This document shows positions 1-9,994 of a stretch of DNA of 64,000 bases, piece by piece. Every line of letters starts with the position of its first letter. Position 1 is the first letter of the stretch. Position numbers and translations under genes: made by a program. The stretch lies in assembly GCF_002736105.1 (NCBI RefSeq), contig NZ_CP024123.1:798001-862000 (forward strand). Direction: 5' to 3'. Source of the DNA: Solibacillus sp. R5-41. GTDB taxonomy: Bacteria > Bacillota > Bacilli > Bacillales_A > Planococcaceae. The notes beneath the pieces are model-generated. The model was not told the DNA's origin. It ran no database searches and saw only the letters and a list, made by a program, of their open reading frames with translations.

Positions 1-304
1 TAATCCAAGAAGGGATAATAATGAGCATTAACCAAAGTCGCTTATGTTTTGTTTTTGTTAATAAATAGGCTGTTGGATATGCAAAAATTAATGTAAATAG
101 TGTAATTAAAAATGCATACCAAAAGCTACTGAGTGTCATTTTTAAATAAACAGGTGTAAAGAATTTTGCATAATTGGCTAATGTGAAATGGCCATTTAAA
201 TCAAGTAGTGAGTAATATAAAATTAAGGCGATTGGTGCGATAACGAATAAAATAATCCAAAATAAATATGGAATTAACGGGGCTTTAGCTGTTTTACTAT
301 TCAT
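1..304 (-). CDS. potB: PotB-type spermidine/putrescine ABC transporter permease (N-terminal part)
   Basis: This is the N-terminal ~101 codons of a membrane permease that runs off the left edge. The start is the ATG at 304, reading [20 protein letters not shown]. At least two hydrophobic segments are visible (about residues 12-30 and 60-82), followed by a Lys-rich cytoplasmic turn (TKTKHKR). Its first 8 bp overlap the end of potA, so the two are translationally coupled. In known PotABCD systems PotB and PotC form the channel energised by PotA. The assignment rests on the PotA neighbour and the N-terminal topology; the EAA loop lies outside the window. Another substrate within the polyamine/Fe/thiamine permease group cannot be excluded. 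Confidence 0.82.
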   Translation of the reverse strand, partial: MNSKTAKAPLIPYLFWIILFVIAPIALILYYSLLDLNGHFTLANYAKFFTPVYLKMTLSSFWYAFLITLFTLIFAYPTAYLLTKTKHKRLWLMLIIIPSWI

Positions 305-1397
305 GTTCTTCATCCCCGTACGCTTCAAGACGCTTATCGAAATCTTCTTCTGTTTCATTTAAACGCATGACATGAATGGCTTCAGGATCAAAGTCCAAAC
401 CGATTTCTTCGCCAACTTCTGCTTTTTTCAGAGAGTGTACGAGCCATTCATTGCCAGCTTCATCATAAGTGGAAAGCTCATAATGCACACCGCGGAATAA
501 TTGCGTATCAACCGTTACAATTAATTTCCCTTTTTCAGGCGTTGTAATTTCTAAATCTTCAGGTCGGATGACAATATCGATTTTCTCGTTTGGTTTCATT
601 CCGCCGTCGACACATTCAAATATTTTGCCAGCAAATCTTACTTTATAGTCTTCAATCATGATACCGTCTACAATATTCGATTCTCCTATGAAATCTGCCA
701 CAAAGCGGTTAATCGGCTCATCATAAATATCTACAGGTGTACCAGATTGTTTTATTTCACCGTGTGATAAAACGAAAATTTCATCACTCATCGCAAGCGC
801 TTCTTCTTGGTCATGTGTAACGAATACAAATGTCTTGCCAAGACGTTGTTGCAACTCACGTAGCTCATATTGCATCTCTGTGCGTAGCTTTAAATCTAGT
901 GCTGATAATGGTTCGTCTAATAAAATCACTTCTGGATCATTGACAATCGCACGAGCAATTGCAACGCGTTGACGTTGCCCACCTGACATTTCTGGAATCT
1001 CACGGTTGCCATAACCAGCTAAGTTGACGAATTTTAACGCCTCTTGTACGCGCTCACGAACTTCAGCTTCTTTTACTTTTTTAATACGTAAACCAAATGC
1101 CACATTTTCGAAAACATTTAAATGTGGGAATAATGCATAATCCTGAAATACAGTATTTACTTGACGTTCATTTGCAGGGATATTGTTAATACGTTTTCCA
1201 TTAAAAAAAACATCACCTGTTGAAGCCTCTGTAAAGCCGGCAATAATACGTAAAATGGTTGTTTTACCACAGCCAGATGGACCGAGTAATGTGTAGAATT
1301 TACCTCGCTCTAATTCGAAGTTAATATTTTTTAATACGACTGTTCCATCGTCGAATGATTTTGTGACATTTTCAAAGCGAATAATCGCGTTATCCAT
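297..1397 (-). CDS. potA: PotA, spermidine/putrescine import ATP-binding protein
   Basis: ATPase subunit of a polyamine ABC importer, acting at the inner face of the membrane. The 366 residues show Walker A GPSGCGKT (39-46), Q-loop Gln85, a signature MSGGQ (137-141, Met instead of the usual Leu), Walker B VILLDE (157-162), D-loop SALD and switch His195 in VTHDQ. A C-terminal TOBE-like regulatory domain covers about residues 270-350. Length and layout match PotA of Bacillales. It lies 17 bp downstream of the XRE-cupin regulator and overlaps potB, so it is the second gene of a left-pointing operon whose remaining genes (potC, potD) would lie beyond the edge. The substrate is inferred from family resemblance and the regulator type. 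Confidence 0.9.
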   Translation of the reverse strand: MDNAIIRFENVTKSFDDGTVVLKNINFELERGKFYTLLGPSGCGKTTILRIIAGFTEASTGDVFFNGKRINNIPANERQVNTVFQDYALFPHLNVFENVAFGLRIKKVKEAEVRERVQEALKFVNLAGYGNREIPEMSGGQRQRVAIARAIVNDPEVILLDEPLSALDLKLRTEMQYELRELQQRLGKTFVFVTHDQEEALAMSDEIFVLSHGEIKQSGTPVDIYDEPINRFVADFIGESNIVDGIMIEDYKVRFAGKIFECVDGGMKPNEKIDIVIRPEDLEITTPEKGKLIVTVDTQLFRGVHYELSTYDEAGNEWLVHSLKKAEVGEEIGLDFDPEAIHVMRLNETEEDFDKRLEAYGDEEHE

Positions 1398-1414
1398 TTC
1401 GTGTACCTCCTAAA

Positions 1415-1957
1415 TTATAAATAAGATTGAGTTGCAACTAATAACAGTTTCGTTATACCATTATGTGCATTAAAAATTTGATGATTTGAAGAAGCTTCAT
1501 AGTAGACAGCGTTTCCTTCACTTGCGATATATTCAGCATTGCCGATGACAACGCGAATGCGACCATTTAAAACATAAATAAAAGTTTCCGCTAAAGATGG
1601 CTCGAATGTTTTAAACTCGGCATCCTTTTGAAGAGTAATGAAGACCGGCTCCATTTCTTTTTCATTGGAAGTTGGAATTAACCATTCGATTTCATATTTT
1701 TTGTCGTGATCGATAAAGCTTTTTTGATCGTCCTTTGTAAAAACAATTTTCTCATTTTCATGCTCATCATCAAAAAAGTCTCGTGGTGTACACCCGAGAA
1801 CTTCTAATAAATTGAATAAAGTTTCAATTGATGGAGAGTTTAAATCGCGTTCTAGTTGTGAAATATAACCTTTTGTCAAATCAGTGCGTTCACCAAGCTC
1901 CTCCTGGGTCAATCCTTTTTTTAATCGGAGCGCCTTGATTTTCGTTCCAATTTGCAT
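1415..1957 (-). CDS. XRE-cupin transcriptional regulator of the pot operon
   Basis: Predicted DNA-binding regulator of 180 residues. The N-terminal helix-turn-helix (about 1-60) contains the XRE pattern LRLKKGLTQEELGERTDLTKGYISQLERD in pieces. A linker follows, then a C-terminal cupin barrel (about 105-175) that normally binds a small effector. This architecture is shared with PuuR-like polyamine-responsive repressors. The start ATG at 1957 follows a clear GGAGAGGAG ribosome site. It is the first gene of the pot operon, with a promoter and two 25-bp repeats directly upstream, which suggests autoregulation together with potAB(CD). The effector (a polyamine) is inference. Confidence 0.85.
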   Translation of the reverse strand: MQIGTKIKALRLKKGLTQEELGERTDLTKGYISQLERDLNSPSIETLFNLLEVLGCTPRDFFDDEHENEKIVFTKDDQKSFIDHDKKYEIEWLIPTSNEKEMEPVFITLQKDAEFKTFEPSLAETFIYVLNGRIRVVIGNAEYIASEGNAVYYEASSNHQIFNAHNGITKLLLVATQSYL

Positions 1958-1975
1958 ACGGTCACGCTCCTCTCC

Positions 1976-2030
1976 AAGTTTACTTTTGTTAAACTTTAAG
2001 TATGGAAGTTTACTTTAACAAAACTTTAAG
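1976..2030 (-). promoter_or_regulatory. Two 25-bp direct operator-like repeats in the pot leader
   Basis: Two near-identical 25-bp boxes lie at 1976-2000 and 2006-2030, exactly 30 bp apart. Both begin AAGTTTACTTT and end AAACTTTAAG; they differ only in the four central bases (21/25 identical). Each contains an internal inverted repeat (AAGTTTA...TAAACTT in the first copy). They lie just downstream of the predicted -10, so a protein bound here would block initiation or elongation. The most likely ligand is the XRE-cupin regulator encoded next to it. Confidence 0.72.
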
Positions 2031-2048
2031 TTTACGAAAACAATTATA

Positions 2049-2076
2049 ATTATACATAATGTCAGCAGATTTTCAA
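2049..2076 (-). promoter_or_regulatory. Sigma-A-type promoter of the regulator-pot operon
   Basis: On the minus strand, -35 TTGAAA (2071-2076) is followed by a 16-bp spacer and -10 TATAAT (2049-2054). A second overlapping TATAAT lies at 2043-2048. The predicted start near 2042 falls next to the 25-bp repeats. Confidence 0.65.
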
Positions 2077-2301
2077 GGGGAATTGTATAGAAAAGCTAAA
2101 CAAATTTACGGCTAGTGATGGAACTGTGTTAAACCTCCCAAATTAAGAAACGTTTAGTTAAAAAGATGTATTGTCGCCGTAAGTTTGGAATGGAAAACAA
2201 CCTTTCGAGTTCGTTGAAGAATGTACGTAAATGTTTAAATGTAATACGAATTGAAGTGACGAAAGAAAGATTGAGACATATTCTAGTGTAAGGAGGGAAA
2301 T

Positions 2302-2733
2302 ATGAAAATACGTAACCCAATGCCTCCACTTGAAGGTGAAGAGGTAATATTAAATGAGCATAAGTTTGAGCGACAAATTGAGGGAAGGCTCGTGCTTATT
2401 TATTTTTGGTCCATTAGCTGTAAACAATGTGAAGGGTCGTTAGTGAAATTAAATGAGCTTAAACAGATTTTTCGGAGTAAGCTCAATATTTTGACTGTCC
2501 ACATGCCAAGAGCTGAAAAGGATAAAGCGATGGATCCAATAAAGGATAAGATAGAAAATCTCGCTATTCCATTTCCAGTATTTGTGGACAGTGAATTAAA
2601 AATATCAGATGCGTTTCAAAATCAAATTGTGCCTGCATTTTATTTATTTGACCAAGAAGGATTGCTTCGGTTTTATAAAGTAGGCTTAATGTCAACAAAA
2701 CAATTAGAACAAAAAATAAGTCGGATAATTTAA
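2302..2733 (+). CDS. Thioredoxin-fold (TlpA/ResA-like) protein, cytoplasmic
   Basis: A 143-residue thioredoxin-fold protein of the AhpC/TSA-TlpA class. It has a redox motif SCKQC (Cys40, Cys43) after the strand VLIYFWS, and a Val-Pro (Pro111) in the position of the cis-proline loop. There is no signal peptide or membrane segment, so unlike ResA/TlpA it appears cytoplasmic. The start is set by an AAGGAGG site 5 bp upstream of the ATG. A role in thiol-disulfide exchange or peroxide reduction is inferred from the fold; the substrate is unknown. It is a single gene between the divergent pot operon and ktrC. Confidence 0.75.
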   Translation: MKIRNPMPPLEGEEVILNEHKFERQIEGRLVLIYFWSISCKQCEGSLVKLNELKQIFRSKLNILTVHMPRAEKDKAMDPIKDKIENLAIPFPVFVDSELKISDAFQNQIVPAFYLFDQEGLLRFYKVGLMSTKQLEQKISRII

Positions 2734-2842
2734 AGTCACAGTCATATTTTGCTTGAGAAGTAAATGATGCGACAATTTTAATAGCGAAAAACCAATTTTT
2801 ACGATAAAATATGGGCAACTGATTTTGCACGGAGGAGAACGG

Positions 2843-3499
2843 ATGAAAAAAGAATTTGTTGTTATCGGCTTAGGTCGATTTGGAGGAAGTATTGTAAGAG
2901 AACTTGTTAAACAAGGTGCAAATGTAATGGCAATTGATACTGATAGTGAACGCGTAGACGAATTTGCACAAATTGCGACGCAGGCAGTAGTGGCTGATAC
3001 GACTGAAGAATCTGTCATTAAGTCTTTGGGGATTTGGAATTTTGAACACGTAATTGTAGCGATTGGTGAGAATATTCAAGCTAGTATATTAACAACTTTA
3101 ATATTGAAAGAACTAGGTGTTCCACAAATTACTGTAAAAGCGCAAAATGATTATCATGAAAAAGTTTTACGTAAAATTGGCGCGGACTATGTTGTGCATC
3201 CTGAGCGTGATATGGGCATTCGTATTGCAAATAATATGATTTCAAACAGTGTGTTAGATTATTTAGAGCTTTCTGGTGAGCACTCGATTATGGAAATTAA
3301 GGCGAGTGATAAAATTGCTGGTAATTCTTTAATTGAACTGGATATTCGTGCGAAATATGGTGTTAATATTGTTGGTATTACACGCGGTGAGGAAATTATG
3401 ATTTCACCTGCTGCAACGGAACGTATTGAGGTAGGAGATGTGCTGCTTATTATTGGTGCGGATGTGGATATTAACCGCTTTGTTCAAAAGGTAATTTAG
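2843..3499 (+). CDS. ktrC: KtrC-type potassium uptake regulatory subunit (RCK/TrkA domain)
   Basis: Cytoplasmic gating subunit of a Ktr potassium channel, 218 residues. The N-terminal RCK_N Rossmann fold has the nucleotide loop GLGRFGGS (9-16) followed by the acidic strand end AIDTD. A RCK_C (TrkA_C) domain occupies about 135-218. The start ATG at 2843 is set by GGAGGAG; an upstream in-frame ATG at 2825 has no ribosome site. KtrA and KtrC are close paralogs. KtrC (YkqB) is chosen because the gene sits next to rnjA-rpoY, as in B. subtilis. Known partners are the membrane subunits KtrD/KtrB, which are not in this window. Confidence 0.85.
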   Translation: MKKEFVVIGLGRFGGSIVRELVKQGANVMAIDTDSERVDEFAQIATQAVVADTTEESVIKSLGIWNFEHVIVAIGENIQASILTTLILKELGVPQITVKAQNDYHEKVLRKIGADYVVHPERDMGIRIANNMISNSVLDYLELSGEHSIMEIKASDKIAGNSLIELDIRAKYGVNIVGITRGEEIMISPAATERIEVGDVLLIIGADVDINRFVQKVI

Positions 3500-3550
3500 C
3501 TTATTTGAGCAGAATCAGGACTCGATTTAGCTGAGGATTAATTGATTTGT

Positions 3551-3600
3551 TAAAAAGAGACATCAACTTGTTCAAGGAGGGACGTGGTTGATGTCTTTTT
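3551..3600 (+). terminator. Intrinsic terminator of ktrC
   Basis: Inverted repeat AGACATCAAC (3558-3567) / GTTGATGTCT (3587-3596) with a 19-nt loop, followed by a T run. Confidence 0.7.
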
Positions 3601-3631
3601 GTGTTTACACACCAATAGCTGAAAGATGATG

Positions 3632-3673
3632 AAAAGGAGAATGTGCACATACGTATGTGCACATTCTCCTTTT
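3632..3673. terminator. Perfect 42-bp palindrome, likely rnjA terminator
   Basis: A perfect 42-bp palindrome with no spacer: 21 bp (3632-3652) followed by their exact reverse complement (3653-3673), with AAAAGGAGAA at one end and TTCTCCTTTT at the other. It lies 2 bp beyond the rnjA stop and could terminate rnjA on the minus strand, although the T run is only four bases. Confidence 0.6.
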
Positions 3674-3674
3674 A

Positions 3675-5342
3675 TTATACTTCCATAATGATTGGTAAAA
3701 TCATGGGACGACGCTTTGTTTTTTCGTATAAATACGGTCCTAAAACGTCTGTAATTTCATTTTTAAGGTCATTCCATTGTGTATCTTTTTCTTGGATACT
3801 GCTATTTAAATGATGGTTTAACATCTTTTGCGCTTCATTAATCATCGTACCTGATTCACGCATGTAGACGAATCCTCGAGAAATAATATCTGGACCTGAC
3901 ACAAGTTTATTTTTTTCCATATCGACACTTACAACAACGATGACTAAACCTTCTTCCGAAAGTATGCGACGATCGCGTAGAACAATATTACCTATATCTC
4001 CGATTCCATTACCATCAATATATACATCACCTGAAGGAATTCGACCAGCAACATGCGCCTCATTTGGACTTAATGCTAATACCTCACCGTTATCCATGAC
4101 AAATGAGTTTTCTAATGGAACTTCACATGCTTCAGCAAGTTCCGTATGGATTTTTAACATACGATATTCACCGTGTATCGGCATGAAAAACTTCGGCTTC
4201 ATTAATCGAAGCATTAATTTTTGTTCTTGTTGAGAACCATGACCAGATGTATGAATATTATTTAATGCTCCGTGAATGACTTCAGCACCAGCACGGAATA
4301 ATAAGTTGATAATTTTGTTTACGCTCATCGTATTACCTGGAACAGGAGAAGATGAGAATACAACTGTATCACCCGGTTGGATTTGAATTTGACGATGTGT
4401 ACCATTTGCGATACGTGATAATGCAGCCATTGGTTCCCCTTGAGAACCGGTACATAAAATCATCACTTCATTGGCTGGTAGACGATTTAAGCTTTGCACA
4501 TCAATGAACGTTTCTTTCGGTGCGGTAATATAACCGAGTTCACGTCCAATTGTAATCGCATTGTCCATTGAACGACCAAATACAGCCACTTTACGTCCGT
4601 ACTTTACGGCTGCATCCGTAGCTTGTTGTAAGCGATGAATATTCGATGCAAATGTTGCAAAAATAATACGGCCATCCACTTTGCGGAAAATTTCGTCGAT
4701 ACTTTTCCCGACTGTACGTTCAGACATCGTGAATTCTGTTTTTTCAGCGTTTGTACTATCAGAAAGTAAGCATAGTACACCATCACGACCGATTTCAGCC
4801 ATTTTTGTTAAGTTTGCTGGCTCGCCAACCGGTGTAAAGTCAAATTTAAAATCTCCTGTATGGACAATATTACCTGGTGGTGTTTTTACAACAACTCCAA
4901 ATGCGTCAGGAATACTGTGCGTTGTACGGAAGAAGCTAACAGATGTTTTTCTAAATTTGATAATGTCATCTTCTTTAAATTCAATTAGCTTTGTCGTGCG
5001 TAATAAGCCGTGCTCATCTAATTTGTTACGAAGTAGACCTAGCGCCAACTTCCCGCCATATACAGGTACATTTACTTGACGTAATAAATAGGGAATACCA
5101 CCAATATGATCTTCATGACCATGTGTAATGAAAAGCCCTTTTATTTTGTCAACGTTTCGTACTAAATAAGTATAATCTGGGATAACGTAGTCAATGCCGA
5201 GTAAATCATCTTCCGGGAATTTAATACCAGCATCAATTAAAATAATTTCATCCTGGAATTGAACTCCATATGTGTTCTTGCCGATTTCGCCCAGTCCGCC
5301 GAGCGCGAAAACAGCTGCTTGATCATTCTTAACGAATTTCAT
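3675..5342 (-). CDS. rnjA: Ribonuclease J1
   Basis: Endo- and 5'-3' exoribonuclease central to mRNA turnover and rRNA maturation in Firmicutes, 555 residues as usual. The metallo-beta-lactamase core has the zinc motif HGHEDH (74-79), with the beta-CASP domain in the middle and a C-terminal dimerisation domain. It starts with [23 protein letters not shown]. It lies 5 bp downstream of rpoY in the same operon, the arrangement of ykzG-ykqC in B. subtilis. Confidence 0.96.
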   Translation of the reverse strand: MKFVKNDQAAVFALGGLGEIGKNTYGVQFQDEIILIDAGIKFPEDDLLGIDYVIPDYTYLVRNVDKIKGLFITHGHEDHIGGIPYLLRQVNVPVYGGKLALGLLRNKLDEHGLLRTTKLIEFKEDDIIKFRKTSVSFFRTTHSIPDAFGVVVKTPPGNIVHTGDFKFDFTPVGEPANLTKMAEIGRDGVLCLLSDSTNAEKTEFTMSERTVGKSIDEIFRKVDGRIIFATFASNIHRLQQATDAAVKYGRKVAVFGRSMDNAITIGRELGYITAPKETFIDVQSLNRLPANEVMILCTGSQGEPMAALSRIANGTHRQIQIQPGDTVVFSSSPVPGNTMSVNKIINLLFRAGAEVIHGALNNIHTSGHGSQQEQKLMLRLMKPKFFMPIHGEYRMLKIHTELAEACEVPLENSFVMDNGEVLALSPNEAHVAGRIPSGDVYIDGNGIGDIGNIVLRDRRILSEEGLVIVVVSVDMEKNKLVSGPDIISRGFVYMRESGTMINEAQKMLNHHLNSSIQEKDTQWNDLKNEITDVLGPYLYEKTKRRPMILPIIMEV

Positions 5343-5347
5343 AAGGA

Positions 5348-5557
5348 TTAAGCATTCTCCACAGTGAAATTAGGGCTTGCTTGTTCATATTCTAGGTAGT
5401 TACCTTCTAATAGTTGAACAAGCTCAATGTTATAATTACGGTCTTTTAAATAGTGACGAACTTCACGTTCAGAAGAAGCCTCTAAATAAAGAGTTTTTGT
5501 GTTTTCGCGAACTGGAATGTCATTGATGTTTTGTTGATAATACACTTTGTAAATCAT
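5348..5557 (-). CDS. rpoY: RNA polymerase epsilon subunit (RpoY/YkzG)
   Basis: A 69-residue small subunit of Firmicute RNA polymerase, family DUF1447. The sequence begins [20 protein letters not shown] and has the typical acidic C-terminus. The ribosome site is AAGGAGAG before the ATG. The function of epsilon is associated with core polymerase; it has been proposed to protect against phage-encoded inhibitors, which is family knowledge and not visible here. It is co-transcribed with rnjA. Confidence 0.93.
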   Translation of the reverse strand: MIYKVYYQQNINDIPVRENTKTLYLEASSEREVRHYLKDRNYNIELVQLLEGNYLEYEQASPNFTVENA

Positions 5558-5704
5558 AGTTACTCTCCTTTAGTTACGAACATAATTATTGCACTTCTAT
5601 AATAGAAAAAATGCATTTCCTTTATCTTATCATGCGAGTCCTTTAAAATAAAGAAAAGCTCATCAAATTACTTTACAATTGAGAAGAACCATTTAGGATT
5701 AAGA

Positions 5705-5749
5705 AGAAAAAAATGGCGTAACCTCAATGCTTAAATTGAGGCACGCCAT
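5705..5749 (-). terminator. Terminator of the 23-codon peptide unit
   Basis: On the minus strand, a stem ATGGCGT..CCTCAAT / ATTGAGG..ACGCCAT (5713-5749) with a 6-nt loop and one small internal bulge, followed by a T-rich tract. It begins 16 nt after the stop codon of the small peptide gene. Confidence 0.8.
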
Positions 5750-5765
5750 GAATAGTAAAATTTCT

Positions 5766-5837
5766 TTAGGCAATCAATTTTTTCCCGAGGATGCCATTTA
5801 ACTGTTTCAATACCTTCTTTTTGAGACGTTTTAACAT
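5766..5837 (-). CDS. Small cationic amphipathic peptide (23 aa)
   Basis: A 23-residue reading frame beginning MLKRLKKKVLKQLNG and ending GKKLIA. It contains two runs of leucine/lysine alternation, eight basic residues, no acidic residue, and a predicted amphipathic helix. Three signals support it as a gene. There is an AAGGAG ribosome site 9 nt before the ATG. A consensus-like promoter (TTTACA-17 bp-TATAAT) lies 20 bp upstream. A strong hairpin-T terminator begins 16 nt after the stop. The whole unit is about 150 bp, divergent from ykrA. No function is known to me. Possibilities are an antimicrobial or cytolytic-type peptide, a ribosome/RNA-binding micro-protein, or the coding part of a dual-function sRNA. 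Confidence 0.6.
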   Translation of the reverse strand: MLKRLKKKVLKQLNGILGKKLIA

Positions 5838-5858
5838 AGGTCATCACTCCTTAAATTA

Positions 5859-5887
5859 ATTATACAGAAAATTCAATCTCTTGTAAA
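5859..5887 (-). promoter_or_regulatory. Promoter of the 23-aa peptide gene
   Basis: Minus strand -35 TTTACA (5882-5887), 17-bp spacer, -10 TATAAT (5859-5864). The transcript would start near 5852, giving a leader of about 15 nt that carries the AAGGAG site. Confidence 0.65.
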
Positions 5888-5915
5888 GAGACTAATAAAA
5901 AGTGAGGAAAAAACA

Positions 5916-6686
5916 ATGAAAAAGATACTATTTTTTGATGTAGATGGAACGTTATATAATGCACAAAAAGTGTTACCGATCTCTGCAAAGGAAGCTATTT
6001 TTAAAGCACGTGAAAATGGGCACGAGGTGGCAATTGCAACAGGGCGTGCACCATTTATGATTCGAGAGTTGTTAGAGGAGCTTGAAATCGATACATATAT
6101 TACTTTTAACGGGCAATATGTTGTGCATAAAGGGGAAGTTATTTATACAGACCAAATCGCCAATGATGAGCTACAAAAAATCATTGCTTTTGGTGAATCT
6201 CGTAATCACCCGTTTGTCTTTTTAAATGAATACGAAATGATTGCCTCCGTAGATAAACAACTAACTATTGAAGAAAGTTTGAATTCGCTGCATTATCCAT
6301 ATCCAAAGATTGATGCCACGTATTTTTTACAAAATCCAGTTTATCAAACGTTATTATTTGCAGAGTCGCATGAGCAAGAACAGTATGAAAAAGAGTTTCC
6401 TAATGTTCAATTCGTTAGATGGCATAAATTTTCTTGTGATATGTTGCCAAAGGAAGGTTCGAAATCAAGAGGGATTCAAAAATTGACCGAGCATTTACAA
6501 GTTTCAATGGAAGATGTAATTGCATTTGGCGATGGTTTGAATGATGTCGAAATGCTGAGCGCTGTTGGAATAGGCGTAGCGATGGGGAATGGCCACGAAG
6601 AAGCAAAAGCAGCTGCTTCTATTATAACGAAGCATGTTGATGAGGATGGCTTAGCATTTGCTATGAAACAATTAAATCTAATCTAA
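5916..6686 (+). CDS. ykrA: Cof-type HAD-superfamily phosphatase (YkrA)
   Basis: A 256-residue haloacid-dehalogenase-type sugar/nucleotide phosphatase of the Cof subfamily, soluble. The catalytic motif DVDGT (nucleophile Asp8, acid/base Asp10) is at the N-terminus. Motif II lies in AIATGRAP, and motif IV is FGDGLNDVEML near residues 204-214 with a preceding Lys. The cap domain is inserted between motifs II and III. A GTGAGG ribosome site precedes the ATG. Position between rpoY and defB matches B. subtilis ykrA. The substrate is unknown. Confidence 0.88.
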   Translation: MKKILFFDVDGTLYNAQKVLPISAKEAIFKARENGHEVAIATGRAPFMIRELLEELEIDTYITFNGQYVVHKGEVIYTDQIANDELQKIIAFGESRNHPFVFLNEYEMIASVDKQLTIEESLNSLHYPYPKIDATYFLQNPVYQTLLFAESHEQEQYEKEFPNVQFVRWHKFSCDMLPKEGSKSRGIQKLTEHLQVSMEDVIAFGDGLNDVEMLSAVGIGVAMGNGHEEAKAAASIITKHVDEDGLAFAMKQLNLI

Positions 6687-6747
6687 TCTAATCTTGTATC
6701 TGATTTCGTACGCAATTATGCCTTGGTGTGCGATTTGAGCATAACTA

Positions 6748-6790
6748 AAAAGACGACCCTCGTGCCATTGTAGCGAGAGGGCCGTCTTTC
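6748..6790. terminator. Bidirectional terminator between ykrA and defB
   Basis: Stem AAAGACGACCCTCG / CGAGAGGGCCGTCTTT with one mismatch, flanked by an A run on the left and a short T run on the right, between convergent genes. Confidence 0.75.
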
Positions 6791-6817
6791 ATTAAAGGTT
6801 TTTATGGGATGAAAAGA

Positions 6818-7375
6818 TCAATCTCTGCCAAATGGTACGCTGTTTTCGATTTCTTCAAATGGATCTTTTTTATTGATGCGATCATAAAACATAACACCGT
6901 TTAAATGATCGAGTTCATGTTGAAATGCAATTGCTGGTAATCCAGATAGGCGCATTTTCTTTTCTTCACCGTCAATGGTCATAAATTTCACCGTAATACG
7001 AGCATAGCGCGGAACGTAACCTGGTACAGCGCGATCTACGGATAAACAACCTTCACCATTTGTAAGGTATGTTTGCTCAACTGAATGACTAACAATTTTC
7101 GGATTGCATGCTACGAAGCTTAATTGCTCGCCATGTTCGTCTTCTAAATGAAGTGCAAACATTCGTTTAAGACAATTTACTTGATTCGCAGCTAAGCCAA
7201 TCCCACCGCGCAAACCATATTTTTCTGCTAATTCGTCATCCTGGCTATTAATTAAATATTGCAGCATATCCTTAGCTAGTTTTTTATCTTCCGCAGTAAG
7301 AGGGAACGTAAATTCCTCAGCTCGTGTACGCAATGTTGGATGACCATCACGAATTATATTTTCCATTAAAATCAT
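6818..7375 (-). CDS. defB: Peptide deformylase
   Basis: Removes the N-formyl group from nascent proteins; metal-dependent and soluble. All three family motifs are present in the 185 residues: GIGLAANQ (58-65), EGCLS (108-112, metal-ligand Cys110) and HELDH (153-157). The start MILMENIIRDG at 7375 has GAAAGGAAG upstream. It corresponds by position to B. subtilis ykrB (defB), just upstream of pdhA. The ykyA gene that separates them in B. subtilis is missing here. Confidence 0.95.
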   Translation of the reverse strand: MILMENIIRDGHPTLRTRAEEFTFPLTAEDKKLAKDMLQYLINSQDDELAEKYGLRGGIGLAANQVNCLKRMFALHLEDEHGEQLSFVACNPKIVSHSVEQTYLTNGEGCLSVDRAVPGYVPRYARITVKFMTIDGEEKKMRLSGLPAIAFQHELDHLNGVMFYDRINKKDPFEEIENSVPFGRD

Positions 7376-8995
<1,620 letters not shown>

Positions 8996-8998
8996 GCC

Positions 8999-9976
8999 AT
9001 GGCACAAATGACGATGATTCAAGCAATTACAGACGCATTACGCTGCGAAATGAAAAATGATGAAAATGTTTTAGTATTCGGTGAAGATGTTGGTGTAAAC
9101 GGTGGGGTTTTCCGTGCAACAGAAGGTCTTCAAAAAGAATTTGGCGTAGAGCGCGTTTTTGATACACCACTTGCAGAATCGGGTATCGGTGGTTTAGCAA
9201 TTGGTTTAGCTTTAACAGGTTACCGACCAGTTCCTGAAATTCAATTCTTTGGATTTGTGTATGAAGTGATGGACTCGATTAGCGGTCAGCTTGCTCGTAT
9301 GCGCTACCGTTCAGGTGGTACGTATAATGCACCTGTAACGATTCGTTCACCATTTGGTGGTGGCGTACACACACCTGAAATGCACTCGGATTCATTAGAA
9401 GGGTTAATGGCGCAGCAACCTGGTTTAAAAGTTGTTATTCCATCAACGCCATATGACGCAAAAGGTTTATTAATTGCATCTATTCGTGATAATGACCCAG
9501 TTATTTTCTTAGAGCATTTAAAACTATACCGTTCATTCCGAGAAGAAGTTCCGGAAGAAGCATATACAGTAGAAATTGGTAAAGCCGATGTAAAGCGTGA
9601 AGGTAAAGATTTATCAATTATTGCATACGGTTTAATGGTTCACGAAAGCTTAAAAGCAGCGGAAGAACTTGAAAAAGAAGGCTACTCAGTAGAAGTAGTT
9701 GACTTACGTACAATTCAACCGTTAGATATCGAAACAATTATTGCTTCAGTTGAAAAAACGGGCCGTGCAATTGTTGTTCAAGAAGCGCAAAAACAAGCGG
9801 GAATAGCGGCAAATGTTGTTTCAGAAATTACAGAGCGTGCCATTTTATCTTTAGAAGCGCCAGTACTACGTGTCGCAGCGCCAGATACAATTTATCCATT
9901 CCCTCAAGCAGAAGGTGTATGGTTACCAACGTATAAAGATGTAATGGAAACGGCAAAGAAAGTATTAACATTCTAA
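8999..9976 (+). CDS. pdhB: Pyruvate dehydrogenase E1 beta subunit
   Basis: Second half of the E1 heterotetramer, 325 residues, the family length. It has the transketolase pyrimidine-binding domain ([18 protein letters not shown] near residues 27-45, [15 protein letters not shown]) and the C-terminal transketolase domain ([11 protein letters not shown]). The start ATG at 8999 lies 3 bp after the pdhA stop, with AAGGAG inside the pdhA end. The product acts with PdhA on pyruvate and transfers acetyl groups to the lipoyl arm of PdhC. Confidence 0.97.
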   Translation: MAQMTMIQAITDALRCEMKNDENVLVFGEDVGVNGGVFRATEGLQKEFGVERVFDTPLAESGIGGLAIGLALTGYRPVPEIQFFGFVYEVMDSISGQLARMRYRSGGTYNAPVTIRSPFGGGVHTPEMHSDSLEGLMAQQPGLKVVIPSTPYDAKGLLIASIRDNDPVIFLEHLKLYRSFREEVPEEAYTVEIGKADVKREGKDLSIIAYGLMVHESLKAAEELEKEGYSVEVVDLRTIQPLDIETIIASVEKTGRAIVVQEAQKQAGIAANVVSEITERAILSLEAPVLRVAAPDTIYPFPQAEGVWLPTYKDVMETAKKVLTF

Positions 9977-9994
9977 GAATTGAAGGTGAGATAA

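Noticed and set aside
2166-2291. 41-codon plus-strand frame ending at the ribosome site of the thioredoxin-like gene
   Set aside because: No ribosome site before its ATG and no recognisable content; a minus-strand frame covers the same bases, so neither is supported.
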